A stretch of 64,000 nucleotides of DNA. Origin: Stenotrophomonas maltophilia (GTDB lineage Bacteria > Pseudomonadota > Gammaproteobacteria > Xanthomonadales > Xanthomonadaceae). Position 1 is the first letter of the stretch, and every line of letters begins with the position of its first letter. The stretch is taken from the NCBI RefSeq assembly GCF_025642255.1, contig NZ_CP106759.1, positions 2,073,501-2,137,500 of the forward strand, read 5' to 3'. This document shows positions 41,743 through 51,464 of the stretch, in pieces. Both the position numbers and the translations under genes were made by a program. The notes below the pieces were generated by a model that was not told the origin of the DNA, did no database searches, and saw only the letters and a program-made list of their open reading frames with translations.

Positions 41743-43032
41743 CTATAGCCGGATGGGACTAGCTGTGCTGCGTACTTCTGTGTGCACTGCAACATCATCC
41801 TGCGCCCCGCCGATGCCCGTGGCGGGCGCAGCCAACGCAGGCATCGACTTCGCCAGGCGAATGATCTCCGCTGGAAACGTGGCGTAATCGTCGACCGGGA
41901 AGGCATGGCTTTCCCTGCGCTGGATCAGCCGGACCGCGACGATGCGCTGCTCCGGTACGACCACCAGGTGCTGGCCAAGATATCCATTGGCGGCGTAGGC
42001 GCTGACCGGACCACGCTGGGATTGGAAAAGATCGGCGATCTTCAGCCCGCGGCCGGTGATCTCGGTGGCGTACAACGGCTGCCAATCGTCGCCCAGCTGC
42101 TGGCTGAGATGCGCCATCAGCGCCGACTTGCTGGCAAAGGTGCTGCCTTCCGCCGCCAGCAGCGCATGCTGAAGCCGGTCAGATACGCCGCGCTCCCGGA
42201 GCGTGCGCTGCGCATCATTCAGCAGCGTGTATCGCTCCCATTCCGGCAGCCGCCACCACAGTAATCCGACGTCCGCAGACTGCGTACTCTCGACGGTCAT
42301 CAAGGAGATCGCGTGTTCGCTCATCAGGCGCGTTCCGTCCTTGGCCACCCCGCCATCGAGCATCAGCTGACCAATGGCGGCCAGGTCCCGGGCTGACAGG
42401 GAGAGCCCGGCCATGCCCAAGGGCGTGCCCGCTTCATCCTTCATCCAGTCGTAGCGCGTGATCCCCAGGGGCCTGAAAAGGCGCGCCTCCAGATAGGCAT
42501 CCACGGGCTGGCCGGCCAGGCGGGCAATGATGCCCGGCAGAAGATTGGTGGCCTTGTTGTTGTAGGAGAACGCGCTGCCGGGCACGGACGTGATTTCCGC
42601 TGCGAGCGCGAGCTGCACGAGATCCGGCGCAGATTCCAGCTCGACCCCCGCGTTGGGAACGTTCTGCAGGCCGGAGGTATGCTCCAGCAACATCCTTACC
42701 GTGATGTCCCGCTTCTGGCCCTGGCGCCATTCCGGATAGATCGCACTGACCGGTTCGTCCAGCGACGCAAGCTTCCCGTCATCGAGCAGCAGGCCGATCG
42801 CCAGCGCCATGATCGACTTGGTGGCCGACATGAGGTGAATCGGCCCGCTGGTCGAGGCCACATCCAGCAGTGGAACACCGTCCTTCTGGATCAGCACAGC
42901 GTCGGAATGGGCAGCACGCCCGTTACGCTCGATATCCGCCAGCACATCGGCAGGCGACTGCCTGGCCTCGGCGAAAGGACAGTACAGCGCGAACGCCAGC
43001 AATACGGACGCCACGTGTCGGATGGCAGACAA
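41743..43032 (-). CDS. Serine beta-lactamase-like hydrolase (class C fold)
   Basis: A 429-residue penicillin-binding-protein-like hydrolase with signal peptide. Active-site Ser69-x-x-Lys72 in SATKSIMAL and Tyr157-Asn158-Asn159 (the YxN motif) in FSYNNKATN are present. Such proteins include esterases and peptidases; true beta-lactamase activity is not implied. The start appears to be TTG at 43032, with AAGGAG eight bases upstream. Probably monocistronic. Confidence 0.83.
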   Translation of the reverse strand: MSAIRHVASVLLAFALYCPFAEARQSPADVLADIERNGRAAHSDAVLIQKDGVPLLDVASTSGPIHLMSATKSIMALAIGLLLDDGKLASLDEPVSAIYPEWRQGQKRDITVRMLLEHTSGLQNVPNAGVELESAPDLVQLALAAEITSVPGSAFSYNNKATNLLPGIIARLAGQPVDAYLEARLFRPLGITRYDWMKDEAGTPLGMAGLSLSARDLAAIGQLMLDGGVAKDGTRLMSEHAISLMTVESTQSADVGLLWWRLPEWERYTLLNDAQRTLRERGVSDRLQHALLAAEGSTFASKSALMAHLSQQLGDDWQPLYATEITGRGLKIADLFQSQRGPVSAYAANGYLGQHLVVVPEQRIVAVRLIQRRESHAFPVDDYATFPAEIIRLAKSMPALAAPATGIGGAQDDVAVHTEVRSTASPIRL

Positions 43033-43122
43033 GGCAATGCTCCTTCCTGGGACATGCGGTCAGAGTGGCGATGGAGGCAGATCGCCTGCAGTGCCTGAAG
43101 TCATGGCTTCAGCACGACCTGC

Positions 43123-44073
43123 CTACCGCGCCCCGGTACTGCCGGGAACGCACGCCGGCGTCCAACCACTGGCGCTGAACAGCGCCTCTGCGGTTTCGGG
43201 CCTTACATCCAGCAGCTCGGCGATGGCCTTCTGCCTGTCGTCGGCGCGGTTGACGTACGCCCGCGCGATGCGCTGCCCGATCCAGTAACCCAGATCGCCG
43301 CGGCGGGTGTCGTCGCCAGGGCCGTTGTACAGCCACCGCGACAGGTCGGTGCTGTCGCGCTGCGCGACGAATTCCCGTTCCAGGGCGCATTCGCGCCCTG
43401 CGGTCCAGCGCTGCAGATGGCTGTTGGCGGGCTGCCCGGAGATCAGTTCACCCACATACTCTGCACCGCCCTCCAGCAGCGTCTGATACAGCAGCGTAGG
43501 CGCCGGCACTTCAACCGCGGCACCGTGCTGTTGCACGTGTACATACTCGTGCGCAATCAGGTGCACGAAGCGTTCCGTCACATCGGCCTGCATCCAGTCC
43601 GCGTTGCAGAGTGTCTCCAGGCCGATCACCACGCCGTCCGGCGTGGTCACGCCACCGGTGGTGCCCCGTCCGACGAGGAGGGTGACCGGAGGAAAACGGG
43701 CCGACGGCACGATATCGCCGAGATTCCGCAGCGCACGGGTCACTCCGCTGCGGATGCCCGGCAGTGCCGCAGCACACGTGCGCGCCTTCACATACAGCGC
43801 CGGCTTCTGCTGGATTGCATCGGCAAGCCGCTGCATCGAGCCGATACGCAGTTCGCTGAACTGATGCAGCGCATCGCTGCCCGGCTGCAGATAGCGGCGC
43901 TGCAGCAACAATGCATCCGGCCTGCCACCGCTGGCGTCCATCACCGCGAAGAAGCGTGTCACATCATCGGTTCGCACGATGGGCGCGCGCGCCCGGGTCT
44001 CCGCCTGTGCGGCCGTCGCCAGCAAGGCTATTGCCAGCCCACCGGCGATCCATCTGCAGATGGCCGATGCCAT
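43123..44073 (-). CDS. Periplasmic putative zinc metalloprotease (DUF2268-like)
   Basis: A 316-residue protein with signal peptide (ICRWIAGGLAIALLATAAQA). The motif LIAHEYVHVQQH holds HExxH (His175, Glu176, His179), and a Glu in EGGAEYVGEL (about residue 205) could be the third zinc ligand, the arrangement of gluzincins such as DUF2268 proteins. Cys100 and Cys156 may form a disulfide. It starts 20 bp after the preceding gene. The substrate is unknown; the identification as protease rests on the motif only. Confidence 0.7.
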   Translation of the reverse strand: MASAICRWIAGGLAIALLATAAQAETRARAPIVRTDDVTRFFAVMDASGGRPDALLLQRRYLQPGSDALHQFSELRIGSMQRLADAIQQKPALYVKARTCAAALPGIRSGVTRALRNLGDIVPSARFPPVTLLVGRGTTGGVTTPDGVVIGLETLCNADWMQADVTERFVHLIAHEYVHVQQHGAAVEVPAPTLLYQTLLEGGAEYVGELISGQPANSHLQRWTAGRECALEREFVAQRDSTDLSRWLYNGPGDDTRRGDLGYWIGQRIARAYVNRADDRQKAIAELLDVRPETAEALFSASGWTPACVPGSTGAR

Positions 44074-44092
44074 CGACCGCCGCGTCCGGCGT

Positions 44093-44791
44093 CTACTGCG
44101 CGCCGGCTTCCGGGGCCAGCGTATGCACCACCCTGCCCTGTGCATCGAGGAACTCGATGGCACCATGGCCTTCGGCAGTGACGGTGAGGCGCAGGCGGGT
44201 CCGGTCCTGCTTGTCATTCAAGGCGATGGCCGGCGTGCCGTCGGCGCCCACCACCATCTGGATACGCGTCGGAACCTGCACCCCCGGTACCAGCTTGTTG
44301 CCCAGTGCGGCATCGCGGATCGGTGGCGGTGCCTGATTGATCGAGAAGCGGACATCGCCATCGGGCGATACCCGCCAGCCGATCGCATCCATCGCCGGGT
44401 GATCCAGCGCCAGCACGGCCATCCCGCCCTCGATGTCAGCGGTGCCGAACCCGCCGCGTTCACTGCCTTTGTCGTCGTACAGCACCATGCCCGCGACGTT
44501 GAACGCGCGCTTGTACTGGATGCCATCGATGATCGGTGCCGGCGTCTGCCCCGACAGCGTCATGCGGATCACGCCCTTGTCATCCACGATGTCGATGCGG
44601 CGGGCTGTGATCCGCTCGCTGTCAGGACGTTCGACGCGAGTCTGCGGCGAGCGGTCGACAATCAGCCGCTGCAACTGCTCGGCCGACGGGCGCTTGGTGC
44701 TCTCGTCTGACTCGGCCCAGGCATTGCCGGTCAGCATCGCGGCCAGTGCAAGGGCAAGGCATCCAATCGGTTTCATGCGAGTGTGGTTCAT
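44093..44791 (-). CDS. Periplasmic protein of unknown function with short beta repeats
   Basis: A 232-residue protein with signal peptide (GCLALALAAMLTGNAWA). The mature part contains repeated units with a DDKG/ADG turn (DIVDDKGVIRMTLSG, VLYDDKGSERGGFG, VVGADGTPAIALND, FLDAQGRVVHTL), suggesting a beta-sandwich or solenoid. ATG 44791 overlaps the FMN reductase stop, and the metalloprotease gene follows 19 bp later, so the three genes form an operon. No family recognised. Confidence 0.7.
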   Translation of the reverse strand: MNHTRMKPIGCLALALAAMLTGNAWAESDESTKRPSAEQLQRLIVDRSPQTRVERPDSERITARRIDIVDDKGVIRMTLSGQTPAPIIDGIQYKRAFNVAGMVLYDDKGSERGGFGTADIEGGMAVLALDHPAMDAIGWRVSPDGDVRFSINQAPPPIRDAALGNKLVPGVQVPTRIQMVVGADGTPAIALNDKQDRTRLRLTVTAEGHGAIEFLDAQGRVVHTLAPEAGAQ

Positions 44792-45384
44792 GGCCTGCGC
44801 TCCCCGCGCAACTGGTGAATCCAGCTCTGGAACCCCTCCAGGAAGCGGTGCAACCGCTTGCGGGTGGCGTCATCGAAGTCATTCGTTGCGGTGTCGAGTG
44901 CCGATGCCGCCTCGGCAATGTACAGCTGCGGCGAGGTCATGACGAGTGCCCCCATCGCGGCCAGCGCGTGGCGCAGCTGCGATTGCGCCAGCCGTGTGCC
45001 CCACTGCCCTGGGGTGGCGCCCATGATGGCGACCGGCTTGCCGGACAGCACCTCACCCAGCGCGGCATCGTTGCGCGACAGCCAGTCCAGGGTGTTCTTC
45101 AACACGCCCGGCAGGGACTGGTTGTATTCGGGCGTGGCGATCAGCACGCCGTCGGCCGCCGCAACCGCAGCACGCAGGCGCATCACGCCGTCCGGACCAC
45201 CCGCAGCGTCTGCTTCCAGGTCTTCGTTGAACAGCGGAATGTCAGCGATGCTGTCATGGATGGTCAGCGACAGGCCGGCCGGCGCCGAGCCTGTTGCAGC
45301 GTCGATCAGGTGCCGGTTGTAACTGTTCCGGCGCAGGCTGCCGGCGAAAGCGAGTACGCGCAGGGGGGCGGAATTGTCAGGCAT
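44788..45384 (-). CDS. NADPH-dependent FMN reductase (ChrR/azoreductase type)
   Basis: A 198-residue flavodoxin-fold reductase: FMN phosphate loop FAGSLRRNSYNR at residues 13-24 and the second FMN motif ATPEYNQSLPGVLKNTLDWLSR, both diagnostic. Homologues reduce quinones, chromate or azo dyes and limit oxidative stress. ATG 45384 is preferred over an in-frame upstream start at 45456 because it begins just before the flavin fold. First gene of a three-gene operon. Confidence 0.9.
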   Translation of the reverse strand: MPDNSAPLRVLAFAGSLRRNSYNRHLIDAATGSAPAGLSLTIHDSIADIPLFNEDLEADAAGGPDGVMRLRAAVAAADGVLIATPEYNQSLPGVLKNTLDWLSRNDAALGEVLSGKPVAIMGATPGQWGTRLAQSQLRHALAAMGALVMTSPQLYIAEAASALDTATNDFDDATRKRLHRFLEGFQSWIHQLRGERRP

Positions 45385-45465
45385 CAGAGGTTCCCAGGAA
45401 GGACCGGATGGAGAGCACTCGTCCGAATGCTCTGCCGATGATGCCAGACACCACACGTCGCAGCG

Positions 45466-46689
45466 CTATGGATCTGCGTCGAACACCACGGTGACGCTGC
45501 CCTGATACGTGGTGCCCGGGTGATCCAGCATCTTCCGTACCGGCTCGCCGTTCACGGCGAACCGAAGCGTCGACGAACGCCCGATGATGACGGCATCGGC
45601 GGTGAATACAGGCGGAGGCTGGTTCACTCGCAGCGGCAGATCCACCACCTGGCGGCCGCTCGCGCGATCACGAAAACCTGGCAATGTCAGGCTGACATCC
45701 AACGGAACGTCATCGGCATCAACGCTCGTATTGCGGATCCCGCAGCGCCCGTCTCCCTGCAGGTGCTCGCACTGCATCGAGACACTGAACTGGCCGGAAC
45801 TGCTGATGTGGAACGGAACTTCCTGCTGCAGCCGCGCCGGTGCGATGCCATGGTCGGTCCACTGGCTCCACCCGCCTTTGGGCGCCAGCACCGCGTGATC
45901 CATGCCGGGGGCCACATCCAACCGGAACGCATGGCGCACCTCCAGGCGGAAATGCACGTTCACCAGGCTGTCGGACAGGGATACCCGGTGCCCGAGGTCG
46001 AAGTCACTGCCCTGCCCGGTTCCCCCGAACGAGAAGCGGGTCGAACCGGTGTAGATGCCACTGCGCATCTCCAGCGGCGCCGGGGTTTCCAGCGCATAGA
46101 CGAAATCCAGTGCTGGAATGGCATAGTTGTTGGTGTTCACCCAGTGCAGGCCGCAGGCGACGGCGCCCTGTCCATCGTCGCGGCGCAGGAGCATGCGCAT
46201 GACAGTATAGGCACTTGATCCTGTCACCCCATACGAGCAGTTGTTCGGTCCGCCGCTGGAGTAGAACCCGCTCGACGCCCCGTCCCTGTCCTCGTCGGTG
46301 AACCGCATCGCCGCGCCGATCACCCGCAGGGTGAGGTCGAAGCTGCTGGCGCCATCCTCGGACGTGACGGTCACGATGCGCGGTGCCGGCATCGCGATAT
46401 AGAAGCCGTCCGGGCCGTAGTCCGCATTGCGGATCACCTCCTTGCTGCCACGGACGGTCGTATCGATGCTCCACCAGTTGTTGGCGATGCAGGTCGCCAT
46501 ATGCGCATTGGCACAGACCCCGCTCCACGGCGTGGTGTTGACGAATCCCCGTTGGTTGGGGTTTGTCAGGTCCGGCTTGAACTCGGCCGTGATGTACACG
46601 TCGCCCGCCTGCGCGACCAGGGCGGGCAGCAGCATCGACACGCCGAGCGTGAGCCGGCGAAGGAAGCGGCACAGCAGATGGAACATCAT
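45466..46689 (-). CDS. CS1-type fimbrial tip/minor subunit (CblD/CfaE-like)
   Basis: A 407-residue secreted protein with signal peptide (LTLGVSMLLPALVAQA) starting at the ATGATG of 46689-46684, preceded by GGAGAAG. Cysteine-containing N-terminal adhesin-like domain (NTTPWSGVCANAHMATCIANNWWSID) and a C-terminal pilin-type beta domain (about 240-407) with GSVTVVFDADP as the end strand that would be donated. Its position behind the usher and its size fit the tip adhesin of alternate-chaperone (CS1/cable) pili. Start overlaps the usher stop. Confidence 0.82.
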   Translation of the reverse strand: MMFHLLCRFLRRLTLGVSMLLPALVAQAGDVYITAEFKPDLTNPNQRGFVNTTPWSGVCANAHMATCIANNWWSIDTTVRGSKEVIRNADYGPDGFYIAMPAPRIVTVTSEDGASSFDLTLRVIGAAMRFTDEDRDGASSGFYSSGGPNNCSYGVTGSSAYTVMRMLLRRDDGQGAVACGLHWVNTNNYAIPALDFVYALETPAPLEMRSGIYTGSTRFSFGGTGQGSDFDLGHRVSLSDSLVNVHFRLEVRHAFRLDVAPGMDHAVLAPKGGWSQWTDHGIAPARLQQEVPFHISSSGQFSVSMQCEHLQGDGRCGIRNTSVDADDVPLDVSLTLPGFRDRASGRQVVDLPLRVNQPPPVFTADAVIIGRSSTLRFAVNGEPVRKMLDHPGTTYQGSVTVVFDADP

Positions 46690-49217
46690 GGCGCTTCTCC
46701 AGCATGGCCGGCCGCAGCCTGTGCGGCCACGGCCGAAGGTGGACATCTGAGGATGCCAGCCATCCACATCTCCCCACGCGGGCGGGTTGTGCGGCCATCC
46801 AGCTCGAAACTGCATGCGCTGATGTCCGGATGACGCACCACCAGCGTCGGCATCCGGCTGTTCATCTCCAGGGCGAAGAAGCCATCGGCCTCGGCGACAC
46901 TGCGCCCGGCATGATTGACCACGTGCGCACCCGCGAGCGGCCGCCCCTGCGAGTCCTGCAGATGGCCCATCACGGTGATCGTGCTGACGACATCGACCTG
47001 GTTGTAGGCGATGCCGCCCTTGTTGAGGTGATAGGGCAGCACCGACGGCTGGATCGCGGCGGCCGGCGCATGGTGATCATCGAAGTCGAGCTGGATCGAC
47101 CCGGGCCTGTAGGCGGACACCGGCAGCAGATTGCGGCCGGGGCGCAGGATATGGGAACCGCCACGGCTGTCGTGGGCACGGATCGTGGCGCCGGCCAGGT
47201 CCGAACGCACATCGATGATCATGCCGGTGTCAACCATGCTGGCCTGGCCGGCGCCTGCGATCGCCAGGGAGCCTCCGCCCACGGCAAGCGTGCTCTCCAG
47301 ATTGACGCCCCCGCTCACACCACCGTCCAGCGAAGAGCGCTGCAGATGGAGATCCCCGCGCAGTGCAGCCGACTCGAAGTGGGCGTTGCCGCCCAGGCCG
47401 ATGCCGGTGCTGTCCACGGTGACCTGCCCGGCGACACTGTGCACGATGCTGTCTGCGAAGCGCTGTTGTACGCCTGCGCTGGCGTAGACGTCACGGCCAC
47501 CCCGGGCCCCGGTCCGTGAGCCAAGGCTGCCACTGTAGCGGCGCCCATCCTGGCCGAGCGCGATGTTCAAGGTGAACTCCACGCCACGATTGCGTCGCAG
47601 GCCCGAGCTGATGCTGCCGGGGCGATCGAAGACCGAGGCCCGCCAGTTGGCGTCACTGCCGAACAGCGTCTGCCGACGGCTGAATGAAAGGTCGAAGCCG
47701 GTGCCGCGGCTGATGCCCTGGCTGTGTGAGATCCGGGCCGAGAGCTGGCCATGCCGGCCGAACCCGTGATTGACCCCGACTGCGGAGGTGCGCAACCAGC
47801 CCTCGCGCACGGGCGCGCTGGTGTACCCGGGAAACGGCGGAGGTTCGATGAGGTCGCCCTGCGCCTGCCAGCTCCGCGTATGCGAGGCGACCACGCTGCC
47901 ATTGCGGTAGCGCAGCAGGCCCTGCAGGTCCACGCCCTTGCCGGTCCGGTTGGAGGTATAGGCATTCGTGTAGACATTGGCCCAGTCGTTGACCTGCCAG
48001 TCGACTGAACCGGCAAGCGAGCGCTCGTCCCCGATGGATTGCACAGCAACGCCAAGCACCGCACGTGGATGCGCAAGATAGTTGACCACGCCGCCCACGG
48101 CAGGCCGGCCCGCGCCGGGATCATCGAAGCTGTCCAGCAGGCTGTCCTGCACGCCGGCAAAGGCACTGTAGCGCCAACGCCGGCTGGGATCGCGCCACTG
48201 GGTGGGTTTGTGGATGATGGACGTTGTCCGTGACGTCTCGCGTCCGTCCTCGATCACACGCAGTTCCACTTCATAGATGCCGCTAGGCAGACGTCGCGTC
48301 TCCACCTGCTGAAGCCCCGGACGGACCGCCTGGGTCAGGATCAGGCTGCCGTCACGGTAGACCTCGACGCTGCCCTCGCGGTTGGCAGTCACGTGTACCG
48401 GGTACAGGCTGGGCGAACGACTGTCCACCAGCAGCGTATCGGACGAACCGGCCATCACCCCGAAGGTGGTGAAACGGGTGCGTCCTGCGCCACGGGGCTG
48501 CCGCGTAACGCCGTCGAAATTCGGGAGGAACCATCCTGCACGCAGGAAATGGTCCTTGAACTCACGCTGCGCGTGCAGTGACTGCAGGACATGGCGGACG
48601 CGACGATCATCCTCGCCGCTGCGGTCCGCCTGGTAGCTGGCGTCCAGTGTCCAGTTGCCGACGCTGCCCTGTGCGGCGAGCGCGTAGCGACCGGCAGCCC
48701 GCTGGCCCTCTCCGCCGTAGGCATTCAACTGGTGGCGCAGGATCAGGCCGCTGCTGCCGGAATCGGGCAGCGACAGGTGGCGCTGCACCGCCAACGCCTG
48801 GCCGGCCGCTTCGGAGGCGATCGAAAGCAGGGAGCTCTCGAGGCTGTAGTGCAGGCCGGCGAGCCCATCGCGGCACGGCTTGGTGCACGGGCCGAGGGCA
48901 TGAGGGGAGCCCAGCACGGCCAGCCAACGCTCGCGCTCGCTCTCGGGCTGGGTGCTGCCGTGCGCGTCGGTGAACTCCAGCAACGACACCGCGTTGTCGC
49001 GGGTGAGCACGGCGCGCGCGTCACCCAGGTACTCGCCGTCCCGTTCTACCCGGACCACCAGCGGCACATCGAAGAAGTGATCGCGGAAGTCGTCCGGCAG
49101 GGCATCGGACTGCTCCAGCAGGTTCAGTGTGTCCAGCGCGCCCTCGGCAGCCAGCACGGCAGGCGCGGTGCAGAACAGCGCGAGGGTAATGGCGAGAGGG
49201 AGGGTGCGCGGAGACAT
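46686..49217 (-). CDS. CS1-type fimbrial outer-membrane usher (CblC/TcfC-like)
   Basis: An 843-residue outer-membrane assembly platform with signal peptide (PLAITLALFCTAPAVLAA). Barrel region contains YPVHVTANREGSVEVYRDG and LPSGIYEVELRVIEDGRETS, as in TcfC-type ushers, and a C-terminal carboxypeptidase-like domain (SQGRPLAGAHVVNHAGRSVAEADGFF). Shorter and distinct from FimD. A late region rich in Cys and Ala follows (ILRCPPSAVAAQAAAGHAGEAP). It exports and polymerises subunits delivered by the chaperone gene at 49865. Confidence 0.88.
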   Translation of the reverse strand: MSPRTLPLAITLALFCTAPAVLAAEGALDTLNLLEQSDALPDDFRDHFFDVPLVVRVERDGEYLGDARAVLTRDNAVSLLEFTDAHGSTQPESERERWLAVLGSPHALGPCTKPCRDGLAGLHYSLESSLLSIASEAAGQALAVQRHLSLPDSGSSGLILRHQLNAYGGEGQRAAGRYALAAQGSVGNWTLDASYQADRSGEDDRRVRHVLQSLHAQREFKDHFLRAGWFLPNFDGVTRQPRGAGRTRFTTFGVMAGSSDTLLVDSRSPSLYPVHVTANREGSVEVYRDGSLILTQAVRPGLQQVETRRLPSGIYEVELRVIEDGRETSRTTSIIHKPTQWRDPSRRWRYSAFAGVQDSLLDSFDDPGAGRPAVGGVVNYLAHPRAVLGVAVQSIGDERSLAGSVDWQVNDWANVYTNAYTSNRTGKGVDLQGLLRYRNGSVVASHTRSWQAQGDLIEPPPFPGYTSAPVREGWLRTSAVGVNHGFGRHGQLSARISHSQGISRGTGFDLSFSRRQTLFGSDANWRASVFDRPGSISSGLRRNRGVEFTLNIALGQDGRRYSGSLGSRTGARGGRDVYASAGVQQRFADSIVHSVAGQVTVDSTGIGLGGNAHFESAALRGDLHLQRSSLDGGVSGGVNLESTLAVGGGSLAIAGAGQASMVDTGMIIDVRSDLAGATIRAHDSRGGSHILRPGRNLLPVSAYRPGSIQLDFDDHHAPAAAIQPSVLPYHLNKGGIAYNQVDVVSTITVMGHLQDSQGRPLAGAHVVNHAGRSVAEADGFFALEMNSRMPTLVVRHPDISACSFELDGRTTRPRGEMWMAGILRCPPSAVAAQAAAGHAGEAP

Positions 49218-49300
49218 GATGGCTTCTTGTTGAGTCAGAATGAGGCGCGCGCCCGCTCTCCGGGGGGGAGCGGGCGCGCCCGGTCTGCACAGGACTGTGC

Positions 49301-49798
49301 TTACGGCGAACGGCTTTCGAACATCATCGAAACGGTGCCGCTGTAGTTGCCCTGCAGGTAGTCGCCGCCGGCCGGCGCCGCTGCGATGGACACGAGGGCA
49401 CGCTTGCCAGCCGCAGCCTCGACTTCAGTCGCGACTTCAACGGCGGCGGCCGGGCCCACGTCCAGGGTCTTGCCGGCCACGGAAACCGTCATCGGCATTT
49501 CACCGGCGTCTGCCGCCAGCTTGGCGTCGTAGGCAAGGTGCGCAGTGATCGCGCCCAAGCCGCTCTTCATGTCGATCTGCTTCTGCACCGGCTCCAGACG
49601 CTGCGTGGTCATGTTCCACGGCAGGTCCTGGGTTTCGCCGGCCCAGTCACCCACGGGGGAAATCTGCAGGCCGGTCGGCGACGGCACGGTGGCCGTGACG
49701 TTGATCTGCAGCGGGAACTGCTCCGGATCGGCGAAGGCGACGGCCGGCGACAGGGTCAGGGTGGCCAGGGCGGCCACGGTGATGGACTTCAGGTTCAT
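49301..49798 (-). CDS. CS1-type fimbrial major subunit (CblA-like pilin)
   Basis: A 165-residue pilin: signal peptide (VAALATLTLSPAVAFA), N-terminal donor strand PEQFPLQINVTATVPSPTGLQI, and C-terminal GNYSGTVSMMFESRSP. No cysteine in the mature chain, in keeping with the alternate-chaperone (CS1/CFA/I) pilins, which lack the disulfide of type 1 pilins. GGAGCAATTGCA precedes the ATG. Located between chaperone and usher, the usual order. Confidence 0.9.
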   Translation of the reverse strand: MNLKSITVAALATLTLSPAVAFADPEQFPLQINVTATVPSPTGLQISPVGDWAGETQDLPWNMTTQRLEPVQKQIDMKSGLGAITAHLAYDAKLAADAGEMPMTVSVAGKTLDVGPAAAVEVATEVEAAAGKRALVSIAAAPAGGDYLQGNYSGTVSMMFESRSP

Positions 49799-49864
49799 TG
49801 CAATTGCTCCAGGGTTGGAAAATGCCGACGTGTGCGGCGGTGGACGCAGCTTCAGAGGAAGCTG

Positions 49865-50608
49865 CTAGTCGAGCAGGACGGATTTGCGGGATTTCCCCTC
49901 GACGATTTCAAAGCGATGGTCTTGGCCAGGCAGATGTGCGAATGCCTCGCTGCGTCCGGGCAACAGATGCACCCTGCGCGACGCTCCGCATTGCCCGGGC
50001 TGGGTGCCGGTGCTGCACTGGCGCACGTTGTCGAGCACCACGGTGCTGTTGCCCGCGTTGTGCACCACGGTGCGGTCGGCCTGTCGATCAGTGCGCAGAT
50101 CAGACAACGGCTTTTCCGGATGCACGATGACGAAGACGCCATAGCCGGTGAGCACGTTGACGCCGGCCGCGATGGAACGGCGATAGTCCTCGGACTGCGC
50201 CTCGGTCAGTGCGAACTCGTCCTCCTTCTTCGGCAGCACAGGCACGAAGCGGACACGGTAATAGCGCTCCTTGTCACGATTGCCGTGGAAGAGCAGCCGC
50301 GTGGCCTGCTGCCCTTGGCGCGGAACGATGAGGCGCGAAGGGCTGGCAATCAGGGCATTGCCACCACCGCCATACACACCCGGCTCCACATCGACCTCGT
50401 AAGGCGTGTTGTCCTCCGTGTAGCGCACCTCGGTGACCTGCACACGCACGAATGCCGTGGCGTCACCGCTGTTGCGGACACGCTTCAGCAATGCGCCCTG
50501 GTCGGGCAACAGGTACTCGTACATGGCGCCGACGTGGATCGACGGCATTTCGGCGCTGGCGAACGTGGGCAACAGCAAGGCTGCGCCCAGCAGAATGAGG
50601 CGTTTCAT
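49865..50608 (-). CDS. CS1-type fimbrial periplasmic chaperone (CblB-like)
   Basis: A 247-residue chaperone with signal peptide (LILLGAALLLPTFASA). PapD-like N-terminal domain with YEYLLPDQGALLKRVRNSGDATAFVRVQVTEV and SPSRLIVPRQGQQATRLLFHG, including the basic residues that anchor the pilin C-terminus, then the second domain with GYGVFVIVHPEKP. AAGGAAG lies seven bases ahead of ATG 50608. It is the first gene of the pilus operon. Confidence 0.9.
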   Translation of the reverse strand: MKRLILLGAALLLPTFASAEMPSIHVGAMYEYLLPDQGALLKRVRNSGDATAFVRVQVTEVRYTEDNTPYEVDVEPGVYGGGGNALIASPSRLIVPRQGQQATRLLFHGNRDKERYYRVRFVPVLPKKEDEFALTEAQSEDYRRSIAAGVNVLTGYGVFVIVHPEKPLSDLRTDRQADRTVVHNAGNSTVVLDNVRQCSTGTQPGQCGASRRVHLLPGRSEAFAHLPGQDHRFEIVEGKSRKSVLLD

Positions 50609-50780
50609 CGGAGCTTCCTTGAGGTCGGGGTGCGGCGTTGCCGACACCCTCTTCATCGAAGGGCGCTACGATAGGGACGGATACTCTGCCTGGGTATGCA
50701 ACTATTCCGAATAATTCGAAATCCCGGGCCGCGCGGATGAACGGCTCAGCTTCGTGTACTGCGCACGCTGTAACAGGGAA

Positions 50781-51296
50781 TCAGCGGGTCGCGCCGCAGC
50801 TGGAACAGTGGTTCGACAGGCCCATCAGAGCGATCACATGCTGGCGGACCGCATCGTCGGCGCACAGGATCATCACGCCTTCGCCATCGGGCACCGAACG
50901 GAACATGCCGTGCAGGGTGATCGGAGCGGCGGTGCGTGTGGATATGGCAACGGTATGGATGCGACCGCGGCCGCACGCGCTGCGCAGCGCACGCTGCTCT
51001 GCCCCGGTGGCCTGCCTTCCTGCGTGACCGACGCCACGGGGCTCCAGCCCGATGCTTACCGTCAGTGACCGGCCCATGAACCGGCTGGTGATCACCGGCA
51101 CATCGCGATCGGGGAATCGGCACAGGAAGGCAATGTGGCTGCGCACGCCTGCCTCTTCCGATGCAGATGACGGCCCCGGGATGGCACCTTCATCATGGGG
51201 CATCGTTGCGGAGTCCCGGCACAGGCAGTGACGCAGATCCGACAGTACTCCGGCTCCCGCTGCGAACATCGTCTTGACCCCCTCGACATGGTCCAT
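50781..51296 (-). CDS. Hypothetical protein upstream of the pilus operon
   Basis: A 171-residue protein with no signal peptide or membrane helix. It has five cysteines (two near the N-terminus in DLRHCLCRD, two near the C-terminus in NHCSSCGATR), the last pair resembling half a zinc ribbon. Segments HIAFLCRFPDRDVPVITSRFMG and ITLHGMFRSVPDGEGVMILCADD look like beta strands of a small sensor domain. An in-frame ATG at 51269 with GAGGGGG eight bases upstream may be the real start. Same strand and 172 bp ahead of the chaperone gene; a regulatory role in piliation is a guess. Confidence 0.6.
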   Translation of the reverse strand: MDHVEGVKTMFAAGAGVLSDLRHCLCRDSATMPHDEGAIPGPSSASEEAGVRSHIAFLCRFPDRDVPVITSRFMGRSLTVSIGLEPRGVGHAGRQATGAEQRALRSACGRGRIHTVAISTRTAAPITLHGMFRSVPDGEGVMILCADDAVRQHVIALMGLSNHCSSCGATR

Positions 51297-51464
51297 GTAG
51301 GTAACAGCCCCCTCGCCGCTTCCTGCGCCGGCGCGCCGTCCATGCTATGTCCGCCGGCTGGAGCACTCAATCGAACAACTCCGAAGTTCAGCGCGGATCG
51401 CCCTGTCCGGCCAGCTCGGCAACGAATGATTGATAAAAGTTCTATGGAAAGAACGCGGACTTGA

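Noticed and set aside
41743..43032. Chromosomal AmpC-type antibiotic resistance gene
   Set aside because: Only the SxxK and YxN motifs shared by all serine penicillin-recognising hydrolases are seen, and no clear KTG context or adjacent AmpR-type LysR gene is present.
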